Assembly: GCF_900545205.1 (NCBI RefSeq) | Contig: NZ_UQYC01000036.1 | Location: forward strand, 1-18,540 | From: an uncultured Veillonella sp. | GTDB taxonomy: Bacteria > Bacillota > Negativicutes > Veillonellales > Veillonellaceae | Length of the DNA stretch: 18,540 nt | Direction of reading: 5' to 3' | Shown here: in pieces, positions 1 to 7,244 of the stretch | Numbering within the stretch: the first letter of the stretch is position 1 | Layout of the letters: every line of letters begins with the position of its first letter | Notes under the pieces: generated by a model | Seen by the model: only the letters and a program-made list of their open reading frames with translations | Told to the model about the DNA's origin: nothing | Database searches by the model: none | Program-made: the position numbers and the translations under genes

Positions 1-4
1 AGGT

Positions 5-10
5 CCTCCT
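5..10 (-). promoter_or_regulatory. Shine-Dalgarno of an operon gene beyond the left edge
   Basis: Read on the minus strand, the stop codon of the DUF1700 gene runs straight into a strong ribosome binding site (TAAGGAGGACC). A further gene must therefore start just outside the window and be translationally coupled. In Firmicutes, PadR-DUF1700 pairs are often followed by a DUF4097-type adhesin-like protein. That identity is inference from context. Confidence 0.6.
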
Positions 11-585
11 TAATCTACATTGCTAAAATAACGTTCGCGTACACCACGAAGTTCAATACCAATAAAGATACATGTAAGGCCTCCAAAGAGACCTACACCA
101 CCAAGTGCAACTAAAGTTACCAATGATAATGCAGGAAAGGCCGTTACATTCTCAAACGGTTGCCATGAGCTTCCGAGTAAATATAAGATGGCAGGTGTAA
201 TGATAAATATTAAAACTCCTACAATATATGACAATGCACTACCGATAGATAGTAATGTTTTGGATGCTTTTTTAGCCATACCAGGCAACTGTGGTAAAAG
301 ACGTTCTTTATAGTCGTCAAATCTTGCATAGATTTCTTGCATATTAACAGATTTACTTTCACCACCATCTTGGCCTAATGTATCGGTAATAATACCTGCA
401 TCTACATAAGACGCATAAATTTCCTCTGGAGTCCCCAAAGATTTAATGATTTCGCTATCGGTAAGACCTTTTTCATAACCTACTGCAAAATGCTCTTCAT
501 AAACCTCTATAATACTCTCTACATCAGCAACACGGGCCTTTTTGAATATATTACGCAGTGCTTCTAAAAAGCTATTTTTGTTCAT
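10..585 (-). CDS. DUF1700 / HAAS-domain membrane protein
   Basis: This 191-residue protein is probably the membrane partner or output of the PadR regulator encoded just upstream. Residues 1-60 are a helical cytoplasmic domain with the hallmark LGTPEEI at about 50-56, as in the HAAS/DUF1700 signalling domain. A linker follows, then two hydrophobic segments at about 117-137 and 153-177, leaving a short charged tail. The start codon overlaps the end of the PadR gene by 14 bp, indicating coupled translation from the same promoter. HAAS domains are typically found next to PadR regulators in Firmicutes and are thought to link envelope state to transcription. The molecular function is unknown. Nothing in the reading frame is broken. 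Confidence 0.85.
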   Translation of the reverse strand: MNKNSFLEALRNIFKKARVADVESIIEVYEEHFAVGYEKGLTDSEIIKSLGTPEEIYASYVDAGIITDTLGQDGGESKSVNMQEIYARFDDYKERLLPQLPGMAKKASKTLLSIGSALSYIVGVLIFIITPAILYLLGSSWQPFENVTAFPALSLVTLVALGGVGLFGGLTCIFIGIELRGVRERYFSNVD

Positions 586-901
586 TATAGTCGACTCCTT
601 TCAACAGGATGTTGATTACACCAGAAAATTCATCCCATTCTTGGCGCATCTTGTTATATGCGGCACGTCCATCTTCTGTGATGTGATAATATTTTCGAGA
701 TGGTCCTGTAGTAGATTCCTTTAAATATGTTTCAACATACTTTTCTTTTTTCAATCTATTAAATAATGGATATATAGTTCCTTCCGAAATCTCAATATAT
801 TCCGAAATGGTGCTTACAATTTCATACCCATATCGATCAGTTTGTGTTAGTAATGCTAGCACTAGCATATCCATAACACCCTTTTTTAATTGAACTTGCA
901 T
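572..901 (-). CDS. PadR-family transcriptional regulator
   Basis: This is a 109-residue winged-helix repressor. Visible PadR hallmarks are YGYEIV near the first helices, the recognition region SEGTIYPLFNRLKKEKYV, the wing segment TGPSRKYYHITEDG, and a C-terminal dimerisation helix. A longer frame reaches back to 1036. I chose the ATG at 899-901 because a strong GGAGG site sits just upstream and because the promoter elements (978-983 and 1001-1006) lie inside the longer version. PadR proteins usually repress their own operon in response to a ligand or envelope stress, and the inverted repeat at 986-1016 is the obvious operator. The gene overlaps the DUF1700 gene by 14 bp. Confidence 0.92.
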   Translation of the reverse strand: MQVQLKKGVMDMLVLALLTQTDRYGYEIVSTISEYIEISEGTIYPLFNRLKKEKYVETYLKESTTGPSRKYYHITEDGRAAYNKMRQEWDEFSGVINILLKGVDYNEQK

Positions 902-977
902 AGTTCCTCCCTTTAGGCTGTGCTTGCCTGCCAATGTGAAAGCTCTCTTACGGTCACTATCATGTACTGACAAATAC

Positions 978-1016
978 ATAATAACACAAGGTACCTCGTA
1001 ATGCAAGGTACCTTGT
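978..1016 (-). promoter_or_regulatory. PadR operon promoter with inverted-repeat operator
   Basis: On the minus strand there is a sigma70-type promoter: TTGCAT (1001-1006), a 17-bp spacer and TATTAT (978-983). Overlaid on it is an 11-bp inverted repeat, ACAAGGTACCT at 986-996 and AGGTACCTTGT at 1006-1016, centred on the -35 and spacer. Each arm also contains the short palindrome AGGTACCT. Its position would block RNA polymerase, as expected of PadR autorepression. The assignment to this PadR is inferred from proximity. Confidence 0.75.
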
Positions 1017-1169
1017 AAAAAATATATTTTGCGCAATTAAAACTCTTGTATTTCATCACTAATAAACATAGATAAAGTCTAGGTTTATAGAGATTAAAAT
1101 ATTTTCAAAATTTATGCTAATTTCAAGTTATTTATATTGAAATATATCTCAATTATCATCGTATATCAA

Positions 1170-1200
1170 AAAAATCCTCATCCAAAGGATGAGGATTTTT
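1170..1200. terminator. Bidirectional intrinsic terminator
   Basis: A perfect 14-bp stem (1170-1183 with 1187-1200) has a 3-nt AAA loop and A/T tracts on both sides. On the minus strand it ends the HtrA gene transcript. It would also work on the plus strand, but no plus-strand gene precedes it. The rest of the 1037-1282 gap shows no gene. Confidence 0.85.
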
Positions 1201-1282
1201 ATTTATATAATAAGTACTATATCTATTCTAAACAGGATCTGTTCATAATAAAGAATCTGTGCTTAGTTTGAATAGACAGTAT

Positions 1283-2377
1283 CTAATTGGAAGCTGCTTG
1301 GCCTAATTTAATCTGTGTACTCTTCATTTTGCCATTGTGAGTATAAGATACCAAAACTGTATCACCAGGGCTCTTAGCGTCAATTTGCTCTTTTAATTCT
1401 AATAATGTACTAATATCCTTGCCATCAATTTGAGCAATTGTATCTCCTTCTACTAGACCAGCCTTTGCAGCAGGACCATTCGCATCAAGTTGAACAATGA
1501 GAAGACCTTCGCCTTCATAACTTACATTGTTACGCGCTGCTGTTTGACGATCTACAGCCCATACACCAATATAAGGACGTACAACCTTACCATTCTTAAT
1601 AATAGAATCTACAACAGTCATAGCGGAATTAATAGGAATGGCAAAACCCATACCTTCAACGCCTTCTTTAGAAATCTTAGAGCTATTAATACCAATTAAC
1701 TCTCCATCTGCATTGATGAGAGCACCACCAGAGTTACCTGGATTAATAGCTGCATCTGTTTGGATTAATGGGAAGCGTTGACCTTGATCATCAATAGTAC
1801 GTGCTAGCGCACTGATTACACCAGATGTAACAGAGCCTTTAAACTCTAGGCCTAAAGGATTGCCAATGGCGATAGCCGGTTCCCCTACTTGTAAGGAATC
1901 AGAGTCACCAATTTTTATAGGTTGAATATCCTTTGGTGGATTAATTTTAACAACAGCTAAGTCTGTTTGAGCATCCGTACCAATAACTGTACCTGTTACG
2001 GTAGATCCATTAGACAAAGATACTGTAACCTCTCCATTTTTAGCACCAGCTACAACGTGATTATTTGTTACGATATGTCCATCATTATCAATCAACACAC
2101 CAGAGCCAACACCCTCTCCAGCATAGATGGTACGGTTAAAAATGTCTTTTTGGAAAACTTGAGTGGTAATTCCCACTACAGCTGGGCCAGATTCTTTTGC
2201 CGCTTGAACTACGTATGTATTACGTGTATCTGTAATCGGCTTATTTTGTTTTGTTTGTTCTCGCACAGTTGTTTGATGTGTCACAGGACTACCAAAGAAA
2301 TAGTAGCCACCGCCTACACCAATACCAAGGGCTAGCACACAGGCTATAATTGATTTCTTATATTTTGAAAAATTCAT
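1283..2377 (-). CDS. HtrA/DegP-type trypsin-like serine protease with PDZ domain
   Basis: This 364-residue envelope quality-control protease is expected to face the periplasm. Residues 9-29 form a single uncleaved-looking membrane anchor, followed by a Gln/Thr-rich linker. The trypsin-like domain spans about 55-265, with His107 in TNNHVV, Asp139 in TDLAVV and Ser216 in GNSGGAL, which is a complete catalytic triad. One PDZ domain follows at about 268-358, beginning near RPYIGV. This single-PDZ anchored layout resembles DegS and Firmicute HtrA rather than two-PDZ DegP. The start is supported by GAGGAG seven bases upstream. The gene stands alone behind its own promoter with a striking palindrome. 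The orthologue name (degS, htrA) is not certain from sequence alone. Confidence 0.93.
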   Translation of the reverse strand: MNFSKYKKSIIACVLALGIGVGGGYYFFGSPVTHQTTVREQTKQNKPITDTRNTYVVQAAKESGPAVVGITTQVFQKDIFNRTIYAGEGVGSGVLIDNDGHIVTNNHVVAGAKNGEVTVSLSNGSTVTGTVIGTDAQTDLAVVKINPPKDIQPIKIGDSDSLQVGEPAIAIGNPLGLEFKGSVTSGVISALARTIDDQGQRFPLIQTDAAINPGNSGGALINADGELIGINSSKISKEGVEGMGFAIPINSAMTVVDSIIKNGKVVRPYIGVWAVDRQTAARNNVSYEGEGLLIVQLDANGPAAKAGLVEGDTIAQIDGKDISTLLELKEQIDAKSPGDTVLVSYTHNGKMKSTQIKLGQAASN

Positions 2378-2414
2378 ACATTTCTCCTCATATCATTTCT
2401 TAATGATTTAATGA

Positions 2415-2438
2415 AAATCAATTTTATAAAATTGATTT
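2415..2438. repeat. Perfect 24-bp palindrome in the HtrA gene leader
   Basis: Positions 2415-2438 read identically on both strands (half-site AAATCAATTTTA). The palindrome lies at about +5 to +28 relative to the predicted start of transcription at 2442. It could be a repressor operator of road-block type or a 5' leader hairpin. It matches no operator I can name with confidence. Confidence 0.7.
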
Positions 2439-2448
2439 GGATGAACCT

Positions 2449-2477
2449 ATTATAGTACGCAACACTTTACAATGCAA
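2449..2477 (-). promoter_or_regulatory. Sigma70 promoter of the HtrA-type protease gene
   Basis: On the minus strand TTGCAT (2472-2477) and TATAAT (2449-2454) are separated by 17 bp. The start of transcription would be near 2442, giving a leader of about 65 nt that contains the palindrome at 2415-2438. Confidence 0.75.
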
Positions 2478-2604
2478 CATAACAATTTATTACATCTATT
2501 ACAAAAATATAATTTCTATAAATAATATGTATCTGACGATCTCTCAAGAACAATTCAATGTTAAAGAAATGACACGAACCAAAAGCTCTATATAAAGCTA
2601 TCAT

Positions 2605-2778
2605 AAAAACATAAAGGGCATTCACTAGCCGAAGCTAGCAAATGCCCTTTATGCATATAGTTTGAGAGTGTAAGGACTGTTGAGAGAGAGTATATGTGAT
2701 CTAGATAAGTTGAGAGAGAACTTATTAAGAGAGAGAAGTTTAGTTGTTTCTTATCTAGAATCAAACGTCAGCCTTACC
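2605..2778 (-). ncRNA. Candidate small RNA with CUCUCUC motifs
   Basis: The proposed transcript is about 170 nt. It starts near 2778 behind a minus-strand promoter and ends at the hairpin and U-tract at 2605-2652. It contains CU repeats at 2729-2735, 2712-2718, 2682-2690 and 2664-2668. One of them is the 7-nt loop of a perfect 7-bp hairpin (2705-2711 with 2719-2725). A competing 10-bp stem pairs 2700-2709 with 2750-2759. No convincing open reading frame is present. It could alternatively be a 3' UTR of the response-regulator transcript, whose stop is 155 bp upstream of the predicted start. No RNA family is recognised. Confidence 0.5.
2611..2652 (-). terminator. Intrinsic terminator of the CU-rich RNA
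   Basis: A 12-bp outer stem pairs 2611-2622 with 2641-2652, and a 5-bp inner stem pairs 2625-2629 with 2634-2638 around a CGAA loop. On the minus strand it is followed by GUUUUUAUGA. The plus-strand side lacks a clean U-tract, so the minus direction is favoured. Confidence 0.75.
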
Positions 2779-2784
2779 TAAATA

Positions 2785-2812
2785 AGTATACATGGAATAT
2801 CTAAACTATCAA
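2785..2812 (-). promoter_or_regulatory. Predicted promoter of the CU-rich RNA
   Basis: On the minus strand TTGATA (2807-2812) and TATACT (2785-2790) are separated by 16 bp, predicting a start near 2778. The surrounding AT-rich DNA makes chance matches likely, so this call is tentative. Confidence 0.45.
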
Positions 2813-2932
2813 AGGAAGTATATAAACTATTTTTAAATCTTTGATTATATCTATATAATAACTCTCTATAAACTCATATTTTATCAACAGCCAACAAAAA
2901 CGTGAGCGCAAAGTGAAAACGCATTTCAGTTA

Positions 2933-3622
2933 TCAAACAAATTTATAACCTACGCCCCACACTGTAATGATATGTTTACTATCGGATGGGTTATCTTCAA
3001 TTTCTTCACGCAATCGGTTGATATGAACCGCTACAGTTGCATAATCACCGTAAGAGTCAAGACCCCATACGCGAGAGTATAATTCTTCTTTACTAAATAC
3101 GATATCACGGTTACGCATTAAAAATTCTAATAATTGGAACTCTTTCTTTTTAAGGTGAACTTCTTTTTCGTTTACCCAAACTTTCATCATCTTAGGATCA
3201 AGGCGAATTTCACCGGATTGAATAGCATTAGTTTCCATAGCATCACGCTCTGTTAAGCGTTTATATTGTGCCAACATAGCTTTGATTTTTGCAATCAATA
3301 CAGATGGAGAGAATGGTTTTTCAATGTAGTCGTCAGCGCCTACACCTAGACCACGGATTTTATCGATATCATCAAGACGAGCTGTTACCATAACAATTGG
3401 TACGCGAACCTTGTCACGAATTTGGCGACAAACTTCAAAGCCGTCCATTTCTGGCAACATAACATCAAGGATGATAAGGTCTACAGGAGTATTTAAAGCA
3501 GCCTCAATACCATCGGTACCATTAGTCATAATCGTAACATCATAACCTGCCACCATTAAATAATCACGCTCAATATTGGCGATATCCAAATCGTCTTCAA
3601 TAATTAAGATATGTTCACTCAT
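2933..3622 (-). CDS. OmpR/PhoB-family response regulator
   Basis: This 229-residue two-component transcription factor is cytoplasmic. The receiver domain spans about 1-120: acidic pocket EDD at 9-11, phospho-acceptor Asp53 in ILDVMLP, Thr80 and Lys102 in EKPF. The winged-helix DNA-binding domain spans about 135-229 and ends with the typical VWGVGYKF. Its start codon overlaps the stop of the upstream kinase gene (ATGA), so the two are one operon and co-translated. The frame matches the usual family length. The regulon is unknown. No target operator can be read from this window, and the orthologue name cannot be fixed from sequence alone. Confidence 0.95.
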   Translation of the reverse strand: MSEHILIIEDDLDIANIERDYLMVAGYDVTIMTNGTDGIEAALNTPVDLIILDVMLPEMDGFEVCRQIRDKVRVPIVMVTARLDDIDKIRGLGVGADDYIEKPFSPSVLIAKIKAMLAQYKRLTERDAMETNAIQSGEIRLDPKMMKVWVNEKEVHLKKKEFQLLEFLMRNRDIVFSKEELYSRVWGLDSYGDYATVAVHINRLREEIEDNPSDSKHIITVWGVGYKFV

Positions 3623-4959
3623 GATTCTTCTCCTTGTTTAGGAAATTCTAATATAACACGTAGACCATGTGGTCTTACATTTTCAATCACAACTCGGCCT
3701 TCAAAGATTTCCATAATTCGACGAATAATCGACAATCCAAGACCACTACCTTCTTGTGGGTTCGTACGAGACGAATCTACACGGTAGAACGGGCGCATTA
3801 GACGCTCTAGAGATTCTGGCGGTACCCCTGGGCCATCATCACTGATAACACAGTATACATAATCATCATCACTAGTTACATCAATCACACAATGACCAAT
3901 ATCGGCCATTTTATACTTAGCACTGTTGTTCAACACATTTTGTAAAACACGTTGTAACAATTGTGGGTTTGCATTAATAAAAGCACTTTCAGCTGCTATA
4001 CGGAATTTGATTTCAAGCCCTCTTGTTTGATAAGGAGCCAAATGATCTTCTACAAAATCACGTACATATTGACCGAGTTCAATTCGTTCAGATGGCCGCG
4101 ACTCTTTCTTATAATTCAATGTTGTAATAAGGAACAATTCCTCCAACATAGAATCTAAATCATTAGCCCGTTTCAAAATAATTCCCATATAGCGTTTTTG
4201 TTGCTCTTCTGTTGGTGCAATACCATCGCGAACACCTTCTGCATAGGCTTTAATCGCTGTTAACGGTGTCCGGATATCATGGGATATCCCTGCTAACAAC
4301 TCTTTTTGTTGCTCCTGTTCCATTTCAATCTGACGATTGGCCATTTCTAACGATTTTGTCATATTCTTAACATGAATCATGATGAATCGTGTAACAAATC
4401 GGTTAATAGCAAAGAAGGTAACAATAAAGAGTAATATAGCCACTACAATAATATAGAAGGAAACTGATTCCATTAAGCTATCGCTACCATGAGTAGCTCG
4501 CTTTATAGCAATATGATATACGTAAGCATGACGCCCATCGTATTTCCTCATTTCATATACGAAAGTATTATTGGACTGATATACAATACCTTGTAGTTCA
4601 GGGTTTACATCAATAAGGCCAACAATAGCAGAGGCACTATAGATTTGAGGATTACCATAGGTGTACACCATATTACCTTGATCTAGTACTTCTACATATA
4701 CTTCCTTTGGATCGAGTAAGCTATAGCTAGGCTTTACTAAGCTATCTATTAAGTTGTTTTCTAAACCATAAAAGGTAATTGTTTCAGTGATTCGACTGAC
4801 ACTTTTAAACTGTTGTTCCTGCTCAATACGCAAATAGTAACCGGCATTAGCCAATATGCGCAGACCTGTAAAGTATAGCAAAAATAAGATAATTGCTATC
4901 AAAATAGGCACTACAAAGAGCACAACATTGGATATCCAAATCCGTATTTGTAAATTCAC
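3619..4959 (-). CDS. Sensor histidine kinase
   Basis: This 446-residue membrane kinase is paired with the response regulator that follows. A transmembrane segment at about 9-31 and another at about 166-186 enclose an extracytoplasmic sensor region of about 130 residues. A short linker leads into the HisKA dimerisation domain with phospho-acceptor His227 in GISHDIRTPL. The ATPase domain shows the N box around 341-347 (NVLNNSA), the G1 box DDGPGVP at 374-380 and the G2 box GSGLGLS at 404-410. Translation starts at a GTG, supported by GAGGT upstream. The sensor region has no recognised fold, so the signal is unknown. Confidence 0.94.
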   Translation of the reverse strand: MNLQIRIWISNVVLFVVPILIAIILFLLYFTGLRILANAGYYLRIEQEQQFKSVSRITETITFYGLENNLIDSLVKPSYSLLDPKEVYVEVLDQGNMVYTYGNPQIYSASAIVGLIDVNPELQGIVYQSNNTFVYEMRKYDGRHAYVYHIAIKRATHGSDSLMESVSFYIIVVAILLFIVTFFAINRFVTRFIMIHVKNMTKSLEMANRQIEMEQEQQKELLAGISHDIRTPLTAIKAYAEGVRDGIAPTEEQQKRYMGIILKRANDLDSMLEELFLITTLNYKKESRPSERIELGQYVRDFVEDHLAPYQTRGLEIKFRIAAESAFINANPQLLQRVLQNVLNNSAKYKMADIGHCVIDVTSDDDYVYCVISDDGPGVPPESLERLMRPFYRVDSSRTNPQEGSGLGLSIIRRIMEIFEGRVVIENVRPHGLRVILEFPKQGEES

Positions 4960-4998
4960 AGGGTTACCTCAATATCATAAATATTAGATACTTCTTAT

Positions 4999-5028
4999 AG
5001 TTTACGCTATTTTTAATACTTAAAGCAA
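4999..5028 (-). promoter_or_regulatory. Possible promoter of the two-component operon
   Basis: On the minus strand TTGCTT (5023-5028) and TAAACT (4999-5004) are separated by 18 bp, about 40 bp upstream of the GTG start. The match is modest and the DNA is AT-rich. Confidence 0.35.
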
Positions 5029-5040
5029 GTGAAAAGCTCA

Positions 5041-5376
5041 AAAAAGTGATTTAACTTTCATAATTTCTTCATTGTTAGTTTATAATTGGCAGTTATTACA
5101 TATGGGCAGTATGCCTTTTATTATCTACTATTTTGAAGTTTTTAATATAAATTACACGCATCCGGGCAACCTACACCACCATGCTACAAGTAATTTTTAG
5201 GACATCAAACATAAGGTTCTATAACATCTTATTTAATAGCCTCTATATTTTTTATAAAATCTCTAAATATAAAAATGCTATATCTGTAAAAATAAATTCT
5301 ATTACCTTATATTATTAGTACCAAAACTATTTCCCCGATCCTCATATATAATTCAATTGCCTTATTTGTACATAAA
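5041..5376. other. Gene-free AT-rich stretch
   Basis: No coding region, RNA gene or repeat is supported here. The only departure from the AT-rich background is a more GC-rich patch at about 5156-5186 (around CATCCGGGCAACC), which may be a relic of an older sequence. Confidence 0.5.
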
Positions 5377-5405
5377 AAAAGAGGATTCCTAAGGAATCCT
5401 CTTTT
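5377..5405. terminator. Intrinsic terminator after the carboxyltransferase gene
   Basis: A perfect 13-bp stem (5377-5389 with 5393-5405) has a TAA loop. On the minus strand it ends in a run of U and lies 10 bp beyond the stop of the OadA-like gene. Confidence 0.9.
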
Positions 5406-5415
5406 AATATTTGGA

Positions 5416-6768
5416 TTAACGACGATTTGCATCGAAGAAGTTAATAGCAACTTCTGGGAACATAGCGTAAGTCAATACGTCTTCGTCAGTGATACCATTG
5501 TAGCCTTTGGAAGCTAAATCTTGACGGTAACCTTCCAATTCAGGTTCGATAAGATCTGCTGGACGGCAAGTGATAGGTTCTTCATCACCGATGATAGTGT
5601 GACGGATTTCGTCAGAAATTTTACCAGGCAATGCACCGTATTTACCGCGTACAAGGTCTTTAACTTCGTTAGGAACCATTTTATAACGGTCGCCCATCAT
5701 AACGTTCATCATAGCCATTGTACCAACGATTTGGGATGTTGGAGTTACCAATGGAGGGTAACCCAAGTCTTCACGAACGCGTGGCATTTCATCCATAACG
5801 TCGAAGAAGCGATCGCCCATACCCATTTCGTTCAATTGGTTTTGAGTATTGGACAACATACCACCAGGAATTTGGTAACGACGAACAGCTGGGATTACAT
5901 CACTAGCTGGTTTCAAGTTGAATTCTTCAGCGATTTGTTGTTTTACTTTACGGAAGTGGTCAACTAATGGAATGTATTTATCAAGGTCAAGACCAAGATC
6001 CCATTCAGTACCTTTGAACATTTCGATCATAGTTTCAGTAGCTGGTTGGCTAGTTGCATGAGCAAATGGAGAGATAGCAGTATCGATGATATCTACACCA
6101 GCTTTAGCAGCTTCCCAGTATGCAGTGCTTGCAAGACCGCAAGTGAAATGGCTGTGCAAGTCGATTGGCAATTCGCCAAAACGTTTTTTGAATGTGGAAA
6201 CCAAATCATATGCATCAGCAGGTCCTAACAAACCGGACATATCTTTGATACATAAGGAATCTGTACCCATTTCTACCAATGTTTCAGCTACTTTCAAGAA
6301 GCTTTCAGTTGTATGAACTGGGGAGATTGTGTATACCATAGCGGATTGAACGTGTGCGCCTGCTTTTTTGGAGTACTTAATAGCAGCTTCCATGTTACGA
6401 GGGTCATTCAATGCGTCGAAGATACGGATACGATCAATACCATTTTTTACAGCTGCATTACAGAATGCTTCTACTACATCATCAGAGTAGTGTTTGTAGC
6501 CCAACAAGTTTTGGCCACGAAGTAACATTTGTAGTGGAGTGTTTTTCAAATTGGATTTCAATTTACGAAGGCGTTCCCATGGATCTTCATTCAAGAAACG
6601 AAGACAGCTGTCATAAGTAGCGCCGCCCCAACATTCAAGAGCTTCATAACCAATTTCATCTAAAAGGCCAAGCACTGGTTCCATTTGTTCGTAACGCATG
6701 CGTGTTGCCAAAATAGATTGATGACCGTCGCGAAGAACGGTTTCGCAGATTCTTAATTTTTTAGCCAT
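5416..6768 (-). CDS. Oxaloacetate decarboxylase alpha / pyruvate carboxylase subunit B-type carboxyltransferase
   Basis: This 450-residue carboxyltransferase moves CO2 between oxaloacetate and biotin. The TIM-barrel HMGL-like domain occupies about 5-275: the RDGHQS motif (Asp14, His16), Lys175 in CIKDMSGL, which is carbamylated in the family, and the metal ligands His205 and His207 in DLHSHFT. The conserved PYC/OADA domain follows at about 290-450. The protein ends there, so the C-terminal biotin-carrier domain of classical OadA (about 590 residues) is absent. A separate biotin protein must serve it, as in transcarboxylase 5S-type systems. No beta, gamma or biotin subunit gene is adjacent. 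GGAGG precedes the ATG. The exact partner complex (decarboxylase, pyruvate carboxylase or transcarboxylase) cannot be decided here, so I give no symbol. Confidence 0.9.
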   Translation of the reverse strand: MAKKLRICETVLRDGHQSILATRMRYEQMEPVLGLLDEIGYEALECWGGATYDSCLRFLNEDPWERLRKLKSNLKNTPLQMLLRGQNLLGYKHYSDDVVEAFCNAAVKNGIDRIRIFDALNDPRNMEAAIKYSKKAGAHVQSAMVYTISPVHTTESFLKVAETLVEMGTDSLCIKDMSGLLGPADAYDLVSTFKKRFGELPIDLHSHFTCGLASTAYWEAAKAGVDIIDTAISPFAHATSQPATETMIEMFKGTEWDLGLDLDKYIPLVDHFRKVKQQIAEEFNLKPASDVIPAVRRYQIPGGMLSNTQNQLNEMGMGDRFFDVMDEMPRVREDLGYPPLVTPTSQIVGTMAMMNVMMGDRYKMVPNEVKDLVRGKYGALPGKISDEIRHTIIGDEEPITCRPADLIEPELEGYRQDLASKGYNGITDEDVLTYAMFPEVAINFFDANRR

Positions 6769-6846
6769 GTTAATCCTCCAAATCGAAATAGTTTATGCAT
6801 GTAATTTTATACATCCACTACATAACTATCTCATACCTATTTTTTT

Positions 6847-6894
6847 ACGATTTTTATAGCACTTGCTCACACGAGCAAATACTCAAGCAATCGT
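6847..6894 (-). promoter_or_regulatory. Structured 5' leader element of the carboxyltransferase gene
   Basis: In the predicted leader, 6863-6868 pairs with 6873-6878 (TTGCTC, loop ACAC, GAGCAA), enclosed by an outer stem 6847-6852 with 6889-6894. It could be a regulatory RNA fold or a DNA operator. No known riboswitch class is recognised and there is no U-tract of a terminator. Confidence 0.4.
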
Positions 6895-6906
6895 TAAGAC
6901 ATACTT

Positions 6907-6937
6907 ATATTAGACTACTTATAGAATTCTTTGTCAA
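6907..6937 (-). promoter_or_regulatory. Promoter of the carboxyltransferase gene
   Basis: On the minus strand there is a consensus TTGACA at 6932-6937. The -10 is either TCTAAT (6909-6914, 17-bp spacing) or TAATAT (6907-6912, 19-bp spacing). This gives a leader of about 130 nt. Confidence 0.6.
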
Positions 6938-6939
6938 CA

Positions 6940-7244
6940 ACCACATTATGCTATTTACTCATGATTTCATGTATTCAATTATGATTTTTTCGTGATAGAA
7001 ATCACAATAAAGTGCTAAGAAGCTAGGATTTAACATGTATTTTTAATCAATTTAATTTCTTTGTAATTTCTCTTTTTAATGAGAAACCAAAATTTATATC
7101 GCAATAATTTTTAGTTATTATTGACCAGCTTTCAAAGTATATCGGTATTTATAAATCTAGTACTTCGATAATCATCGGTATATTTATGAGCTCATCACTT
7201 TTATTGATAACACACCTGCATTATTGCAATTTATAAATATACAA
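6940..7244. other. Gene-free AT-rich stretch
   Basis: No gene is supported here. The only pattern seen is a degenerate direct repeat around ATCGGTAT at about 7141-7150 and 7174-7183, which may be chance in AT-rich DNA. Confidence 0.4.

Noticed and set aside
902..1036. N-terminal extension of the PadR reading frame to 1036
   Set aside because: The promoter and operator lie inside it, there is no ribosome site before it, and the PadR domain begins at the ATG at 901.
2661..2740. GAGAGAG repeats read as a CRISPR-like or tandem repeat array
   Set aside because: Unit lengths and spacers are irregular, there are no unique spacers, and the motifs are better explained by RNA hairpin loops.
5105..5125. 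Small hairpin GGCA-GTA-TGCC followed by TTTTATTAT
   Set aside because: The stem is only 4 bp, too weak for a terminator, and no gene precedes it on the plus strand.
5521..5967. Plus-strand open frame of 148 codons
   Set aside because: It is antisense to the highly conserved carboxyltransferase gene and is explained by that gene's codon bias.
7141..7190. Degenerate direct repeat ATCGGTAT in the gap before the 108-residue gene
   Set aside because: Two short copies in AT-rich DNA with no promoter nearby are too weak to call an operator.
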